A DNA stretch of 64,000 nt from Magnetococcales bacterium (lineage in GTDB: Bacteria; Pseudomonadota; Magnetococcia; Magnetococcales; Magnetaquicoccaceae). Position 1 is the first letter of the stretch. Every line of letters starts with the position of its first letter. Both the position numbers and the translations under genes were made by a program. The stretch spans positions 52,857 to 116,856 of the forward strand of contig JADGAZ010000016.1 of assembly GCA_015231755.1 (NCBI GenBank), in the 5' to 3' direction. Below, in pieces: positions 26,820 to 37,154 of this stretch. The notes under the pieces were generated by a model, which saw only the letters and a list, made by a program, of their open reading frames with translations, was not told the origin of the DNA and searched no databases.

Positions 26820-27536
26820 TCAGCGGGCTTTCGCCTGTTGACCGGAAAAATCCACCAGCGTGCCCAGCATTTGCAGATAGGCGACCAGGGCATCCAGTTC
26901 GGTGATTTTATCGGGCTGACCATCGAAATCGGCTTTGGGAACCTTGTTGCCATACCGTTTGTTCAGACCGGCGGCGTCGGCGGATCCAGAGGCTTGCGCG
27001 GCCAGATCCTGTTTGGCGTTGGCGATCTGTTCGGCGGAATAGGGGACTCCCACCATGGAGAGAACTTGCATGCGTTTTTCGATGTCATCGGTTTTCAGGG
27101 TGTTTTGCTGCAACCAGGGATAGGCGGGCATGACCGATTCCGGCACCACGTGCTGAGGTTTTTGCATGTGGGCTTTGTGCCATTCGTTGGAATACTTGCC
27201 GCCAATCCGGGCCAAGTCCGGACCGGTCCGTTTGGAGCCCCATTGGAAGGGATGGTCATACATGCTTTCCGCGGCCAGGGAGTAGTGCCCATAGCGTTCG
27301 GTTTCGTCGCGGAACGGACGGATCATCTGCGAATGGCAGTTGTAGCACCCTTCGCGGATGTAGATGTCCCGGCCTTTGAGTTCCAGAGGGGTGTAGGGGC
27401 GCATGCCCTCGACCTTTTCGATGGTACTCTTGATGTAAAAGAGTGGCACGATCTCCACGATACCGCCGATGGCGACCAGCACCAGCGTCAGGATCGACAT
27501 GAGGGGAATGCTTTTTTCGATGGTGGAGTGTTGCAT
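26820..27536 (-). CDS. ccoO: cbb3-type oxidase subunit CcoO (monoheme cytochrome c)
   Basis: About 238 residues. The N-terminal anchor ([21 protein letters not shown]) precedes the conserved region [20 protein letters not shown], with the single CxxCH at C64-H68. The segment [20 protein letters not shown] is also characteristic of CcoO. The ATG at 27536 follows GGGAGG; an in-frame start at 27554 would run into the end of ccoN and lacks a ribosome site. Confidence 0.96.
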   Translation of the reverse strand: MQHSTIEKSIPLMSILTLVLVAIGGIVEIVPLFYIKSTIEKVEGMRPYTPLELKGRDIYIREGCYNCHSQMIRPFRDETERYGHYSLAAESMYDHPFQWGSKRTGPDLARIGGKYSNEWHKAHMQKPQHVVPESVMPAYPWLQQNTLKTDDIEKRMQVLSMVGVPYSAEQIANAKQDLAAQASGSADAAGLNKRYGNKVPKADFDGQPDKITELDALVAYLQMLGTLVDFSGQQAKAR

Positions 27537-27550
27537 CGGAATCCTCCCTG

Positions 27551-28963
<1,413 letters not shown>

Positions 28964-29111
28964 TTCGTCCTCCTTATCAAAGGGAAAGCGAGAAAAAAAT
29001 TTCGACCCGGGCCAGATGCGCATAATCCCGAGACATTGGTTTGGAACTGTTATATATACATTCAAGACAGTGTGCAATGAAAAAATTGCAAATGCGGCAT
29101 TTCTCTTTTTG

Positions 29112-30533
29112 ATGAGTAGCCTTGATATGGAAAACACATCGCTCTATGCGGAATGGAAGAAAATTTATCCACGTTATCAAGCCGGTTTTTTCCGGAACTT
29201 GCGCTTTAAAATCTATGCGGCGGAGTTGGCCGTTTTTTTTCTGCTGCCATGGCTGCGCTGGGAACGGCCCGGAGGATTGCCAAATCAGGCGGTGTTGTTT
29301 GATTTGCCGGAAAGAAAATTTTATCTTTTTGACCTGATGATCTGGCCGCAGGATATTTTTCTGTTGGCCTTCCTGCTGATCGCGGCGGCCATCGGACTGT
29401 TTTTCATGACCGCGTTGGCGGGTCGGGTCTTTTGCGGCTACATGTGCATGCAAACCATCTGGACCGATTGGTTCCTTCTGATTGAAAAGATCTTTGAAGG
29501 CAACCGCAACGTGCGTATGAATCTGGATAAATCCTCATTGAGTTCGAGAAAAGCCGGAATCAAGACCGGGAAGCATCTGGTCTGGCTGCTGATCAGCGGT
29601 TGGACCGGAATCACGTTCACTTTGTATTTTGTGAACGCGCCGGAATTGATGGGGCAATTCATGGCCGGAACCGCCCCTTCCCAGGCTTGGTTCACTTTTT
29701 TGTTCCTGACCGCCACGACGTATGTGATGGCCGGTTTCGCCAGGGAACAGGTCTGCATCTACATGTGTCCGTATGCCCGTTTCCAGGGGGTGATGTTCGA
29801 CGAAGACACCATGATCGTGGCCTATCATCCCGAACTGGGTGAACCCAGAGAGTCCAATCGTCGCAAGCGTTCCGCCATGGGTGAAAAGGTGGGGGACTGC
29901 ATCGATTGTGATTCCTGCGTGACGGTCTGTCCGACCGGGATTGACATTCGCAATGGACAGCAATATGAGTGCATCACCTGCGGTGCCTGTATCGACGCTT
30001 GCGACAGCGTGAAACTCAAAACCGGCATGCCCAATCGTCTGGTGCGTTACACCTCCTTGCGGGAGATGCGCGGAGATGGCAAAACCCGTTGGATCCGGGG
30101 CAGGATTCTGGTCTATGCGACGTTGTTGACCCTTTTTCTCGGGGGGATCGTGTTTTATCTGGCCCACCATGTCTCCGTGGAATTCACGGTGATCGGCCAT
30201 CGGCAACCGCTTTACATCCTGCTGTCCGACGGCAGCATTCAGAACAACTATACCGTGCGGGTGCTCAACATGACCTCCACGGGTCAGAGTTATACCTTGT
30301 CCGTGTCGGGTCTGCCGGGAGCCGCCTTGACCGTGGGAGCCATCAACGCCCGGAGTCCGGAGGGGTATCCGGTTTTGACCGTGGCCCCTGGATCCGTGAC
30401 CACCTTCTCGGCCTATGTGCGTCAGGATCGGGCCAAGGTGGAGACGGGACCGCGGGAGGTCGTGTTCAACCTGAAGACTCTCGCTTCACAAGGGGGCGAG
30501 ACCACCTACAAGAGCGTATTCATGAGGCCATGA
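29112..30533 (+). CDS. ccoG: cbb3 oxidase accessory protein CcoG (RdxA/FixG)
   Basis: About 473 residues with several membrane helices and two 4Fe-4S motifs ([12 protein letters not shown] and [12 protein letters not shown]). The membrane cysteine motifs [11 protein letters not shown] and [12 protein letters not shown] are typical of CcoG, and an Ig-like C-terminal domain follows. CcoG reduces copper(II) to copper(I) for cbb3 assembly. Divergent from ccoNOP and first of the operon ccoG-ccoH-ccoQ-unknown. The frame is open from 29016; I chose 29112, with 29127 also possible, since none has a strong ribosome site. The stop overlaps ccoH by 4 bases. Confidence 0.94.
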   Translation: MSSLDMENTSLYAEWKKIYPRYQAGFFRNLRFKIYAAELAVFFLLPWLRWERPGGLPNQAVLFDLPERKFYLFDLMIWPQDIFLLAFLLIAAAIGLFFMTALAGRVFCGYMCMQTIWTDWFLLIEKIFEGNRNVRMNLDKSSLSSRKAGIKTGKHLVWLLISGWTGITFTLYFVNAPELMGQFMAGTAPSQAWFTFLFLTATTYVMAGFAREQVCIYMCPYARFQGVMFDEDTMIVAYHPELGEPRESNRRKRSAMGEKVGDCIDCDSCVTVCPTGIDIRNGQQYECITCGACIDACDSVKLKTGMPNRLVRYTSLREMRGDGKTRWIRGRILVYATLLTLFLGGIVFYLAHHVSVEFTVIGHRQPLYILLSDGSIQNNYTVRVLNMTSTGQSYTLSVSGLPGAALTVGAINARSPEGYPVLTVAPGSVTTFSAYVRQDRAKVETGPREVVFNLKTLASQGGETTYKSVFMRP

Positions 30534-31060
30534 TGGAACCTGTGATGCCGGATCGTGCTAAGAAATCCATTTTTCGGCTTGAGCCTTGGCCAACCGCCAT
30601 TGTATTGTTTTTCGTGGTGGTGGTGGTGGTCAACCTGATTTTTATCCGTCTGAGCATGACCACCTGGAGCGGTGTGGTCACCGAAGGCGCCTATGACAAG
30701 GGGGTGGCCTACAATCAGGTGCTCAAGGCCCAACAGGCGCAAGATGCCCTGGGGTGGCGCGTCACCCTGGATGAATCCGCGTTGCTGGCGGGCCAGGAAG
30801 GAGCGTTGCGGCTCTCGATCCTGGATCGTCAGGGACAACCGGTGGCGGGAGCGCGGGTCGAAGGCGATCTGATGCGACCGGGGCAGAAAGGATTGGATCG
30901 GGCCTTCTCCATGACCGAGCCGCATCCGGGGGTGTACGAGGCGCGTCTGCATATGCCCCTGCCTGGTCTATGGGATTTGAAGTTGCGTATCGATGGGGCC
31001 GGTGGGGAGTATCGTCTCGCCCGTCGCATCCAGACACAAGCCGCAGGATTGGGAGGTTGA
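30530..31060 (+). CDS. ccoH: cbb3 oxidase assembly protein CcoH (FixH)
   Basis: About 176 residues. One N-terminal membrane helix (AIVLFFVVVVVVNLIFIRL), then a periplasmic immunoglobulin-like FixH domain ending in PHPGVYEARLHMPLPGLWDL. This type of ending is characteristic of the family. CcoH stabilises the cbb3 complex during assembly. It starts inside the ccoG stop (ATGATGG); a second ATG lies 3 bases on. ccoQ begins right after it. Confidence 0.92.
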   Translation: MMEPVMPDRAKKSIFRLEPWPTAIVLFFVVVVVVNLIFIRLSMTTWSGVVTEGAYDKGVAYNQVLKAQQAQDALGWRVTLDESALLAGQEGALRLSILDRQGQPVAGARVEGDLMRPGQKGLDRAFSMTEPHPGVYEARLHMPLPGLWDLKLRIDGAGGEYRLARRIQTQAAGLGG

Positions 31061-31061
31061 C

Positions 31062-31217
31062 ATGGATTTTGACACCTTGGTAGCATTCAGTCGGCAATTC
31101 GGAGTCATCTGGTTTTTCCTGCTGTTTGTGGGGATTGTGGCCTGGGCCTATTGGCCGGGAAACAAAAAGCGGTTTGAAAAGGAAGGTCGAAGAGTGCTGG
31201 AGGAGGGGGATGAGTAA
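31062..31217 (+). CDS. ccoQ: cbb3-type oxidase subunit CcoQ (FixQ)
   Basis: 51 residues: FGVIWFFLLFVGIVAWAYWP is a single membrane helix followed by a charged C-terminus (NKKRFEKEGRRVLEE), the standard CcoQ layout. GGGAGG precedes the ATG at proper spacing. It normally sits between ccoO and ccoP; here it has moved to the divergent accessory operon after ccoH. Its end overlaps the next start by 8 bases. Confidence 0.88.
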   Translation: MDFDTLVAFSRQFGVIWFFLLFVGIVAWAYWPGNKKRFEKEGRRVLEEGDE

Positions 31218-32100
31218 ATACAAGGAACGCAAGTGGCGCGTGGGGTGGATCCTGATCATGACGGTGATGATCTGGAGCGGGGGTATCCCCACACCGGATG
31301 CGCTTCGGGTTCCTTTGACGCGGATCGGAGCCGCGTGGGCGGCAGACCCCGCGCTTCCCGTGGGTGCCGTGCCCATGGGTACGGTCAACGCGGAGATCGG
31401 TGAACAGGGCAAATTGGCCGCCGAGCAGGAGGCGGCTTTTCTTGCTTCGCAGAAGTTTAAGGATTTCAGGAATTTTTTTGTAATCTGGGTGTTGTTGATG
31501 TTGGTCGGTTTCCTGATCTGGAGATACCGCCCCCGCAACAAGCATTGGGTGCCAGAGTCCGCCCCTTCCAAGCCGGAAGTGGAAGTCGAAGTGGAAGAGG
31601 AGATCGATGCGTCGGTCTTGCGTCCGGTTCTCTCCGATGAACAGAGCCGACGTTCCCGGGATGCCATGACCATGGTCGCGCTGGCCTGGGAGGAGCGCTA
31701 TGGGCTTTCGCCCCTCAACCTCTCCGTGCTGGCGGCCCGTGACGCGGCGTTGCTGGTGGGCATGTCCGATGAACGCTATTCGTTGCACATGCAGGATCGG
31801 GTCTTTCCGGCCCCGAGCGATGTGGATTTCATTTACAATAAGAGAAGGTTTATCGTTCGCTCCGTGCGCCACAGCCCCAGCACGGATGCCCGTCATGTTG
31901 CCAAGGCCCATGCCAGCGGATGGGATTTATTGGTCTTTATCGTTTACGACGCCCAGTACGAGATCCTGGGAGCTTGGCAGATGTCCAACGAAGAGTATCT
32001 GGTGCAGTGCGCTCAAAAGGAGCGGCTGGTGCCCGAGGATTATCAGGTGGGGAAACGATTGCCAAATTCACCGGTGGCCCGCTCCGGGGCGACGGCCTGA
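31210..32100 (+). CDS. Unrecognised membrane protein linked to cbb3 accessory genes
   Basis: 296 residues, no family recognised. A signal-like first helix (VGWILIMTVMIWSGG, possible cleavage after AAWA) is followed by a short periplasmic stretch. A membrane helix FFVIWVLLMLVGFLIWRY lies at about 88-106, then a Glu/Val-rich linker (VEVEVEEE) and a soluble C-terminal domain of about 170 residues. That domain contains PSDVDFIYNKRRFIVRSVRH, HVAKAHASGWDLLVFIVYDA and EEYLVQ. GGAGGAGGGG lies upstream of the ATG, and the start lies within ccoQ, so it is translated with the ccoG-H-Q genes. A maturation or quality-control role for cbb3 is inferred from linkage only. Confidence 0.82.
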   Translation: MSKYKERKWRVGWILIMTVMIWSGGIPTPDALRVPLTRIGAAWAADPALPVGAVPMGTVNAEIGEQGKLAAEQEAAFLASQKFKDFRNFFVIWVLLMLVGFLIWRYRPRNKHWVPESAPSKPEVEVEVEEEIDASVLRPVLSDEQSRRSRDAMTMVALAWEERYGLSPLNLSVLAARDAALLVGMSDERYSLHMQDRVFPAPSDVDFIYNKRRFIVRSVRHSPSTDARHVAKAHASGWDLLVFIVYDAQYEILGAWQMSNEEYLVQCAQKERLVPEDYQVGKRLPNSPVARSGATA

Positions 32101-32159
32101 AGTCGGCTCTCCTTTCTTTCTTGGGATCCCCGGCACTTCCCGCCCCCAGTTGGGGCCTG

Positions 32160-33401
32160 TCATGAATCCCGGGTGAAAATCCGATTGCCCAATCCCTGCA
32201 TGGGTGGTCCCACCCGTTCAAATCCCCACTGCTTGACCATCCGTTCCGCTTCGCGCACTTCCTGATCGTCACGCATTTCGATCAACAGATGACGCAGGCG
32301 GGGATCGGCGAGTGTGGCGGCGGCCCCCCGCAAGACTTTCAGTTCCGGTCCATCCACATCCACCTTCAGGTGGGTGGGGTGGGGCAGGAAGGTGGCGGCA
32401 CGCAGAAAATCATCCAGGGTATAGGCGATGCATCCGGTGAAAAAAGTCTCCCCCGAGGCGGAGGGCTTGCGTCCGTCGATGCCGGCGTGGGACCATCCCC
32501 CGCTGACGAAATAGGAGTTGCCGAAACGCATCACGCCGGTCTCATCCGACAAGGCAATGGGAAAGGCCATGACCGCGTTCCCCTGTCTGTTGACATGAAT
32601 GTTGTGATTCAATCGGGCCACGTTCAGGGGGGCCGGTTCAAAGGCCACGGCTTTGGCACCGGTCCGCATGGCGACCGCGTACAGGCTGTAATAGCCCACG
32701 TTGGCCCCGACGTCGTACAAAACCGAATCCGTTTGAATGGTTTTTTCCAGCCATGCCACTGTATCCGGTTCCGGAATGGCCAGTTGGCGCAATTCGCTTT
32801 CGTTGCCGATGATCATGACGAAGGGATTGCCCGGAGTCTGGATCGATACCGGTTCCTGAAAGACCACCGCGTCCATGGGACGGTTCACCTGGGGCATGCC
32901 GTTGTGGTCTGTGGTTCGGAAAGCCAGGGGCAAGGGTACCCGGTTGCTGTCCGCCAGTTGAGCGGTGAGTCGTACCCCATCGTGGATGCAGGCCAGGGCC
33001 TGGGCACGGGAGAGTCGATGATCCCGGATGGCCTGGGTCAGACAGGCTTCGTGCTGAGCGCTGATTACTCCGAAATCGTGGCGCACCGGCAAGGAGAGGG
33101 GAGTCCCGGCGTGGGCGGCCTGAAACAGGGACTCCACCGAGGTTTGCTGTTCTTGCAGAAAGGGGGTCTCCGCCGAGGTTTCATCCAGGGTGGTCCGGAC
33201 CAGTTCGATCCGTTCTTCCATGCTGAGGAAGGTTGGAATCAAGCGCAATTGGGTGATGGCGGCATCCACCTCTTCGGCGGCGGGTTGGCGTCCAAAGACC
33301 AGAGCCAATCCGGCGCCCACCCCTGACCGGTCCACCTCCCGGCCCTCCTCGATGGCCAGGAGAGTCTGTCGGACCACTGTCAACAACATTTGTTCAGTCA
33401 T
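32160..33401 (-). CDS. FkbM-family SAM-dependent methyltransferase
   Basis: About 413 residues. The C-terminal half is an FkbM methyltransferase: SAM-binding LYDVGANVGYYSLYA near 220, acidic VAFEPAPLNVARLNHNI and the family ending LKVDVDGPELKVLRGA. The N-terminal 190 residues (leucine-rich, probably helical) match nothing I know. FkbM enzymes O-methylate sugars or small molecules. It is the last gene of the secretion/oxidoreductase run, 30 bases after the FAD enzyme, so it may modify the same product. The frame stays open into the upstream gene; ATG 33401 is the first start outside it. The ribosome site is weak. Confidence 0.85.
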   Translation of the reverse strand: MTEQMLLTVVRQTLLAIEEGREVDRSGVGAGLALVFGRQPAAEEVDAAITQLRLIPTFLSMEERIELVRTTLDETSAETPFLQEQQTSVESLFQAAHAGTPLSLPVRHDFGVISAQHEACLTQAIRDHRLSRAQALACIHDGVRLTAQLADSNRVPLPLAFRTTDHNGMPQVNRPMDAVVFQEPVSIQTPGNPFVMIIGNESELRQLAIPEPDTVAWLEKTIQTDSVLYDVGANVGYYSLYAVAMRTGAKAVAFEPAPLNVARLNHNIHVNRQGNAVMAFPIALSDETGVMRFGNSYFVSGGWSHAGIDGRKPSASGETFFTGCIAYTLDDFLRAATFLPHPTHLKVDVDGPELKVLRGAAATLADPRLRHLLIEMRDDQEVREAERMVKQWGFERVGPPMQGLGNRIFTRDS

Positions 33402-33430
33402 GGAGGGGGTACCTTTGTCGAGTATGGATA

Positions 33431-35092
33431 TCACAATGCGGCACGTCGCAACGCCTTGAAGGCGTTGTCGGCGGCAACGGTTCCGGTCAGGATGGCTTTG
33501 CTGTAGCCCGGTCCAAAGGCGAACGAGGAGGCCAACAGCAATCCATCCACGGCGGTCATGCAGCCCCGGTGAAACGTCTGGCTGATTTTCATCAGTTCCG
33601 GATCCCCGAATCCATGTACACCGCCCAGCGGGTCGTTGAGGTAGGATTGCACGGTTCGGGGGGTGGCCATTTCCTGATAGACGATGCTCTCCCGGATGCC
33701 CGGAAAGGCCCGATCCAGGGCGTCGATCATCGCCGCCAGCCAGCCTTGCTTGTGGGCCTGATAGGCGGCTTCGTCGGGAAATTGCCAGTTGCTCAACCGG
33801 TCGATCCAGTTCATCAAACCCAGACACTGGCCATTTTCCCCGATCATTTCCCCCAACTGGCTGTAGTCGCAAAACAGGAACGGCGCCTCTTTGCTTCCCG
33901 GGGGCAGCCCCATGATGGCACAGCTTTCCGGCATTTTTTTCATGCTGTCGAGCCAAGCGGGATAGACGAAATGGGCGTAATGGCGTACCCCGTAATGGGA
34001 GGGTGGTTTGGAAAAACCCAGATAGATGGTCCAGTTGGACAGATCCGCCGGAATGTTGTCATAGGGGCGGTGAAACGGTTCCCGCCAGGGTTCCGGCAGC
34101 AATCCCCGGATCACCCGGGGGGTGGCGTTGCCCAGGATCAGTTTGGCGAAACTCTCCTGGGGATCCGGTTGGGCGACCGGCTTGCTGGAACCGATGATGG
34201 GGGCTTTTTGATGGGCCACTCCGACGGCTCGATTCTGGTCCATCAGGATGCGGGTCACCTCCCGACGGGGGTGGGCCTCGCCTCCCGCTTTCCGGATAAT
34301 TTCCACCAAACGGTCGCTCAATTTCTGGGAACCCTGGCGGACGTAGTGGGCTCCGTAGTGGTACGACCCCTGGGACAGGGAGTAATCAAACAGCGAAATG
34401 TGATCCAATGTGCTGGTGAAAAATTGCAGATTGGCGCACAAAGCGAATTTGATGGCTTCGTCATCGCCGAACAGGGTCTGCATGAATCGGCCCATGGAGA
34501 TTTTCTGGGCTGAGGCGAGGGCATCCCGCTGTTGCGGTGGCGTGGGAGGTGAAGTGGCTTCTGGGTCCGTGCCGGCCAGCGTGGCCTGGATTCGGGCCAG
34601 ATCGCTCAGAGGGGTGTTGCCGGTGGTGAAGTGTTGAATCAGGGTCTGATTGCGCAGATTTCTCAGATGGCGGATGGTATTGAAATAGGTGCGAATGGAT
34701 TTGGCATGATGGCCGAAACGTTGGGTACAGGCGTCGATGGCCGCGTCATAACCCCGGGGCATGACAAAATCCGTGCCCAGCAACGGATGGCGCAGACAAA
34801 AGAACTGTTCCGCCGTGGCCACCGGCACCGCATCCAGCAGCCCCAGCTTGGCGAAAAGCGGAGTCTTGAAATCCTGCGGATCCAGCCCGTCCATGACGCA
34901 CAGGCTTACTTCCACCTGCAAATCACGCCGTCTGAAGGTGGTGGCGGCTCCGCCGAATTTATCGTGTCGTTCCAGCAGTTGGACCCGTTTTCCCCCCTGG
35001 GCCAGCAGGGCGCCCGCCACCAGTCCCCCCAGACCGGAGCCGATGATGATGGCATCGAATGGAGGGGATTCCCCCGGGATGGTGACGTGCAA
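33431..35092 (-). CDS. NAD(P)/FAD-dependent oxidoreductase, CrtI/RetSat-like
   Basis: 553 residues. It starts with the dinucleotide-binding motif AIIIGSGLGGLVAGALLAQGG and the second FAD segment ERHDKFGGAATTFRRR, and ends with a FAD-binding stretch (GLLLASSFAFGPGYSKAILTG). This is the phytoene desaturase / retinol saturase superfamily, which oxidises, reduces or isomerises polyene or isoprenoid substrates. No phytoene synthase or other carotenoid gene is near, so the substrate is unknown. It sits directly after the type I secretion TolC gene and before the methyltransferase on the same strand. Confidence 0.87.
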   Translation of the reverse strand: MHVTIPGESPPFDAIIIGSGLGGLVAGALLAQGGKRVQLLERHDKFGGAATTFRRRDLQVEVSLCVMDGLDPQDFKTPLFAKLGLLDAVPVATAEQFFCLRHPLLGTDFVMPRGYDAAIDACTQRFGHHAKSIRTYFNTIRHLRNLRNQTLIQHFTTGNTPLSDLARIQATLAGTDPEATSPPTPPQQRDALASAQKISMGRFMQTLFGDDEAIKFALCANLQFFTSTLDHISLFDYSLSQGSYHYGAHYVRQGSQKLSDRLVEIIRKAGGEAHPRREVTRILMDQNRAVGVAHQKAPIIGSSKPVAQPDPQESFAKLILGNATPRVIRGLLPEPWREPFHRPYDNIPADLSNWTIYLGFSKPPSHYGVRHYAHFVYPAWLDSMKKMPESCAIMGLPPGSKEAPFLFCDYSQLGEMIGENGQCLGLMNWIDRLSNWQFPDEAAYQAHKQGWLAAMIDALDRAFPGIRESIVYQEMATPRTVQSYLNDPLGGVHGFGDPELMKISQTFHRGCMTAVDGLLLASSFAFGPGYSKAILTGTVAADNAFKALRRAAL

Positions 35093-35113
35093 AGGGTTTC
35101 CTCCTTGGATTTT

Positions 35114-37153
35114 TTATAAAGGCTTCACCAGACTGGAGGCAATCCAGGCCTCGGAATCCAACTGCAACCACAATCCATCTTCGCTGCGGTTCATGACCGT
35201 CACCTGGGTGCCTTCATGCAGGATCTTGAGCGTTTTGCCATGGACATCGGGTTGGAGGCGTAGTCGGGAGACGGTGTTGACAACGCCTTGATAGGGGAAC
35301 TTTTCCACCGCTTGTTGCGTGGGTGGGGGGACATCCTCGGATTGGGTCTTGGATTGGGTTTTGGATTGGTCGGTGACCATCCTTGCCGAGATCCAGAGGT
35401 CATCATCCAGGCGCAGCCAGTGTCCGCCGTCTGGGCTTTCTTCCACCACGGTCACCGAACTGCCTGCCGGCAATCGTTTGATCACCTTGGCGTGTTGATT
35501 CGGCCCGGAGCGCAATCGGGCATTGTGGATCAAGGTGACGGTTCTGGCCGGAGGTGTGGAGGCTTCCGGGGGGGTGGAGGAGGCCGGGGTCGCCGGAGCG
35601 GTTGACGGGGCTTCGGAAGCCGGGGAGGTGGAACGGGGTGCGCGGGAGGGTTGTTCTTCACCCTGGGCGGGTGGGGTGGCATTGGCTTTGGTGCTGCGTC
35701 CGTCATTGGCGGACGATGGCTGGGAGGAGGCCGATGGGGTCGGGGCCGATGGCGGGGTGGAGGTCGGTTTGGCAGGCGTTTCCAGCGCATCCACCTTGGG
35801 CAGGACAAAACGTTCGCCACGGTTCAGCAGTTCCAGATTCAGCAGTCCCATGGTCTTGAGCAATCCGAACTGGGCGATGGCCACATCCGCCTTGGCGGCC
35901 AGGGCGTCGCTTTGGGCGTTGATCAGGGCGGTCTCTCCGGACAGCACGTCGATCAGGGAACGGGCACCGTGCAGACGTTCTTCCCGGGCCATGCGCAGAA
36001 ATTCCGCGGAAATGCGCGCCTGGTTTTCCAGGAAGTTGGCGTTCTCCTGGGTGGTGGTGATGGACTCCCAGCCGTTGCGGGCCTGTTCTTCCACGGTGTG
36101 ACGGGTATCCAGAAGGCGGTTGTCGGCGGCGGCGATGCCTTCCCGGGCCCCTTCCAGGGCGTGAAAACCCGCCAGTCCAAGGTTGAACGGATAACTCACC
36201 TCCACCCGCGCCGCCAGTTCCTGTTGATTACCTTTGGTGCCTTCGGCGTCTTCTTTATATTTTTTTTCCACCACCGCGCCGACCTTGGGGGCCAGTTCGG
36301 CTCCGATCACCCGGTTCTTTTCCATCTGACTGGTGGTCACGGCCACCTGGGCGATTTGCAACTGGAGGTTGTGGTTCAGGACGTTTTCCAACACCTTGTC
36401 CAGGGTATCCGGCAGATGTTCCGTGGGGTTTTGCAACTCGTACAGGGTCTCCGGCGCGTTCGGTTCTCCATCGAACAGCACCCGGAAATGGTTGAGAGCG
36501 GTATTCAAGGCCCCTTTGGCCCGGGCCTCACGGGCCTGCGCCCCGGAGAGTTGACTGCGGGCCTGAAGGGCATCGGTTTGCAGACCGCCGCCCAGTTCGA
36601 CACGGCTTTCTTCCAATCCGGTCTGCTTGCGTATGTTGGCGACGGACTGTTCGGCGAACGCCAAAGCGCGATAGGTCCGCAACAGGTTGATGCAGGAACT
36701 GGCCGCATCCAGCAGCAGGTCGGCCCGTTGATTGGTCAGGTTGAGTTCCGCCTGCAACAAGGCGAGATTGGCTTTGGTGACCTCGGCGTTGGTTTTGCCG
36801 AAATCCCACAGCGCCTGATTCAGGGTCATGGTGAGGGTGCGGGCGTTCATGTCGGTGGGGGTGCCCCCATTGGCGGGTTTACGGGATTCCGATCCCATGG
36901 CGCCACTGGTTTTCATGTCCGGAAACCAGCCGCCCCGCACCTTGCCCACGTTGGCCTTGGCTGCCAGCGCATCCCGTTTGGCCGCCTCCAGTCGGGGATG
37001 GCGTTCCAGCATCCGTTCCGCCAGAACCCGACACTCTTCCGCCCAGGCGTCCGCGCCGCTGGCCAGGAGCAACATTCCCGCCACGAGCAACGTTTTGCCG
37101 ATACGCCATCTGCCAGCCGGGTGGATACCCGCGTTCAATCGGTTCAATACCAT
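35114..37153 (-). CDS. TolC-family outer-membrane protein with two C-terminal SH3b domains
   Basis: 679 residues, about 200 more than a standard TolC. A signal peptide (about 20-38) is followed by two OEP halves (about 40-460). A Pro/Ser/Thr/Ala-rich linker (about 470-540) follows, then two SH3b-like domains: TLIHNARLRSGPNQHAKVIK...WLRLDDDLWISA and TVSRLRLQPDVHGKTLKIL...WLQLDSEAWIAS. SH3b domains usually bind peptidoglycan, which would anchor the channel to the cell wall. It starts one base after the HlyD stop, so it is the exit duct of this type I system. The fusion is unusual. Confidence 0.9.
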   Translation of the reverse strand: MVLNRLNAGIHPAGRWRIGKTLLVAGMLLLASGADAWAEECRVLAERMLERHPRLEAAKRDALAAKANVGKVRGGWFPDMKTSGAMGSESRKPANGGTPTDMNARTLTMTLNQALWDFGKTNAEVTKANLALLQAELNLTNQRADLLLDAASSCINLLRTYRALAFAEQSVANIRKQTGLEESRVELGGGLQTDALQARSQLSGAQAREARAKGALNTALNHFRVLFDGEPNAPETLYELQNPTEHLPDTLDKVLENVLNHNLQLQIAQVAVTTSQMEKNRVIGAELAPKVGAVVEKKYKEDAEGTKGNQQELAARVEVSYPFNLGLAGFHALEGAREGIAAADNRLLDTRHTVEEQARNGWESITTTQENANFLENQARISAEFLRMAREERLHGARSLIDVLSGETALINAQSDALAAKADVAIAQFGLLKTMGLLNLELLNRGERFVLPKVDALETPAKPTSTPPSAPTPSASSQPSSANDGRSTKANATPPAQGEEQPSRAPRSTSPASEAPSTAPATPASSTPPEASTPPARTVTLIHNARLRSGPNQHAKVIKRLPAGSSVTVVEESPDGGHWLRLDDDLWISARMVTDQSKTQSKTQSEDVPPPTQQAVEKFPYQGVVNTVSRLRLQPDVHGKTLKILHEGTQVTVMNRSEDGLWLQLDSEAWIASSLVKPL

Positions 37154-37154
37154 T

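Noticed and set aside
28964..29111. FNR box in the ccoN-ccoG gap
   Set aside because: Only isolated TTGAT half sites were found; no paired site with N4 spacing.
33402..33956. N-terminal extension of the FkbM gene into the FAD oxidoreductase gene
   Set aside because: The added residues are frame-shifted translation of the upstream coding sequence; the real start is after that gene.
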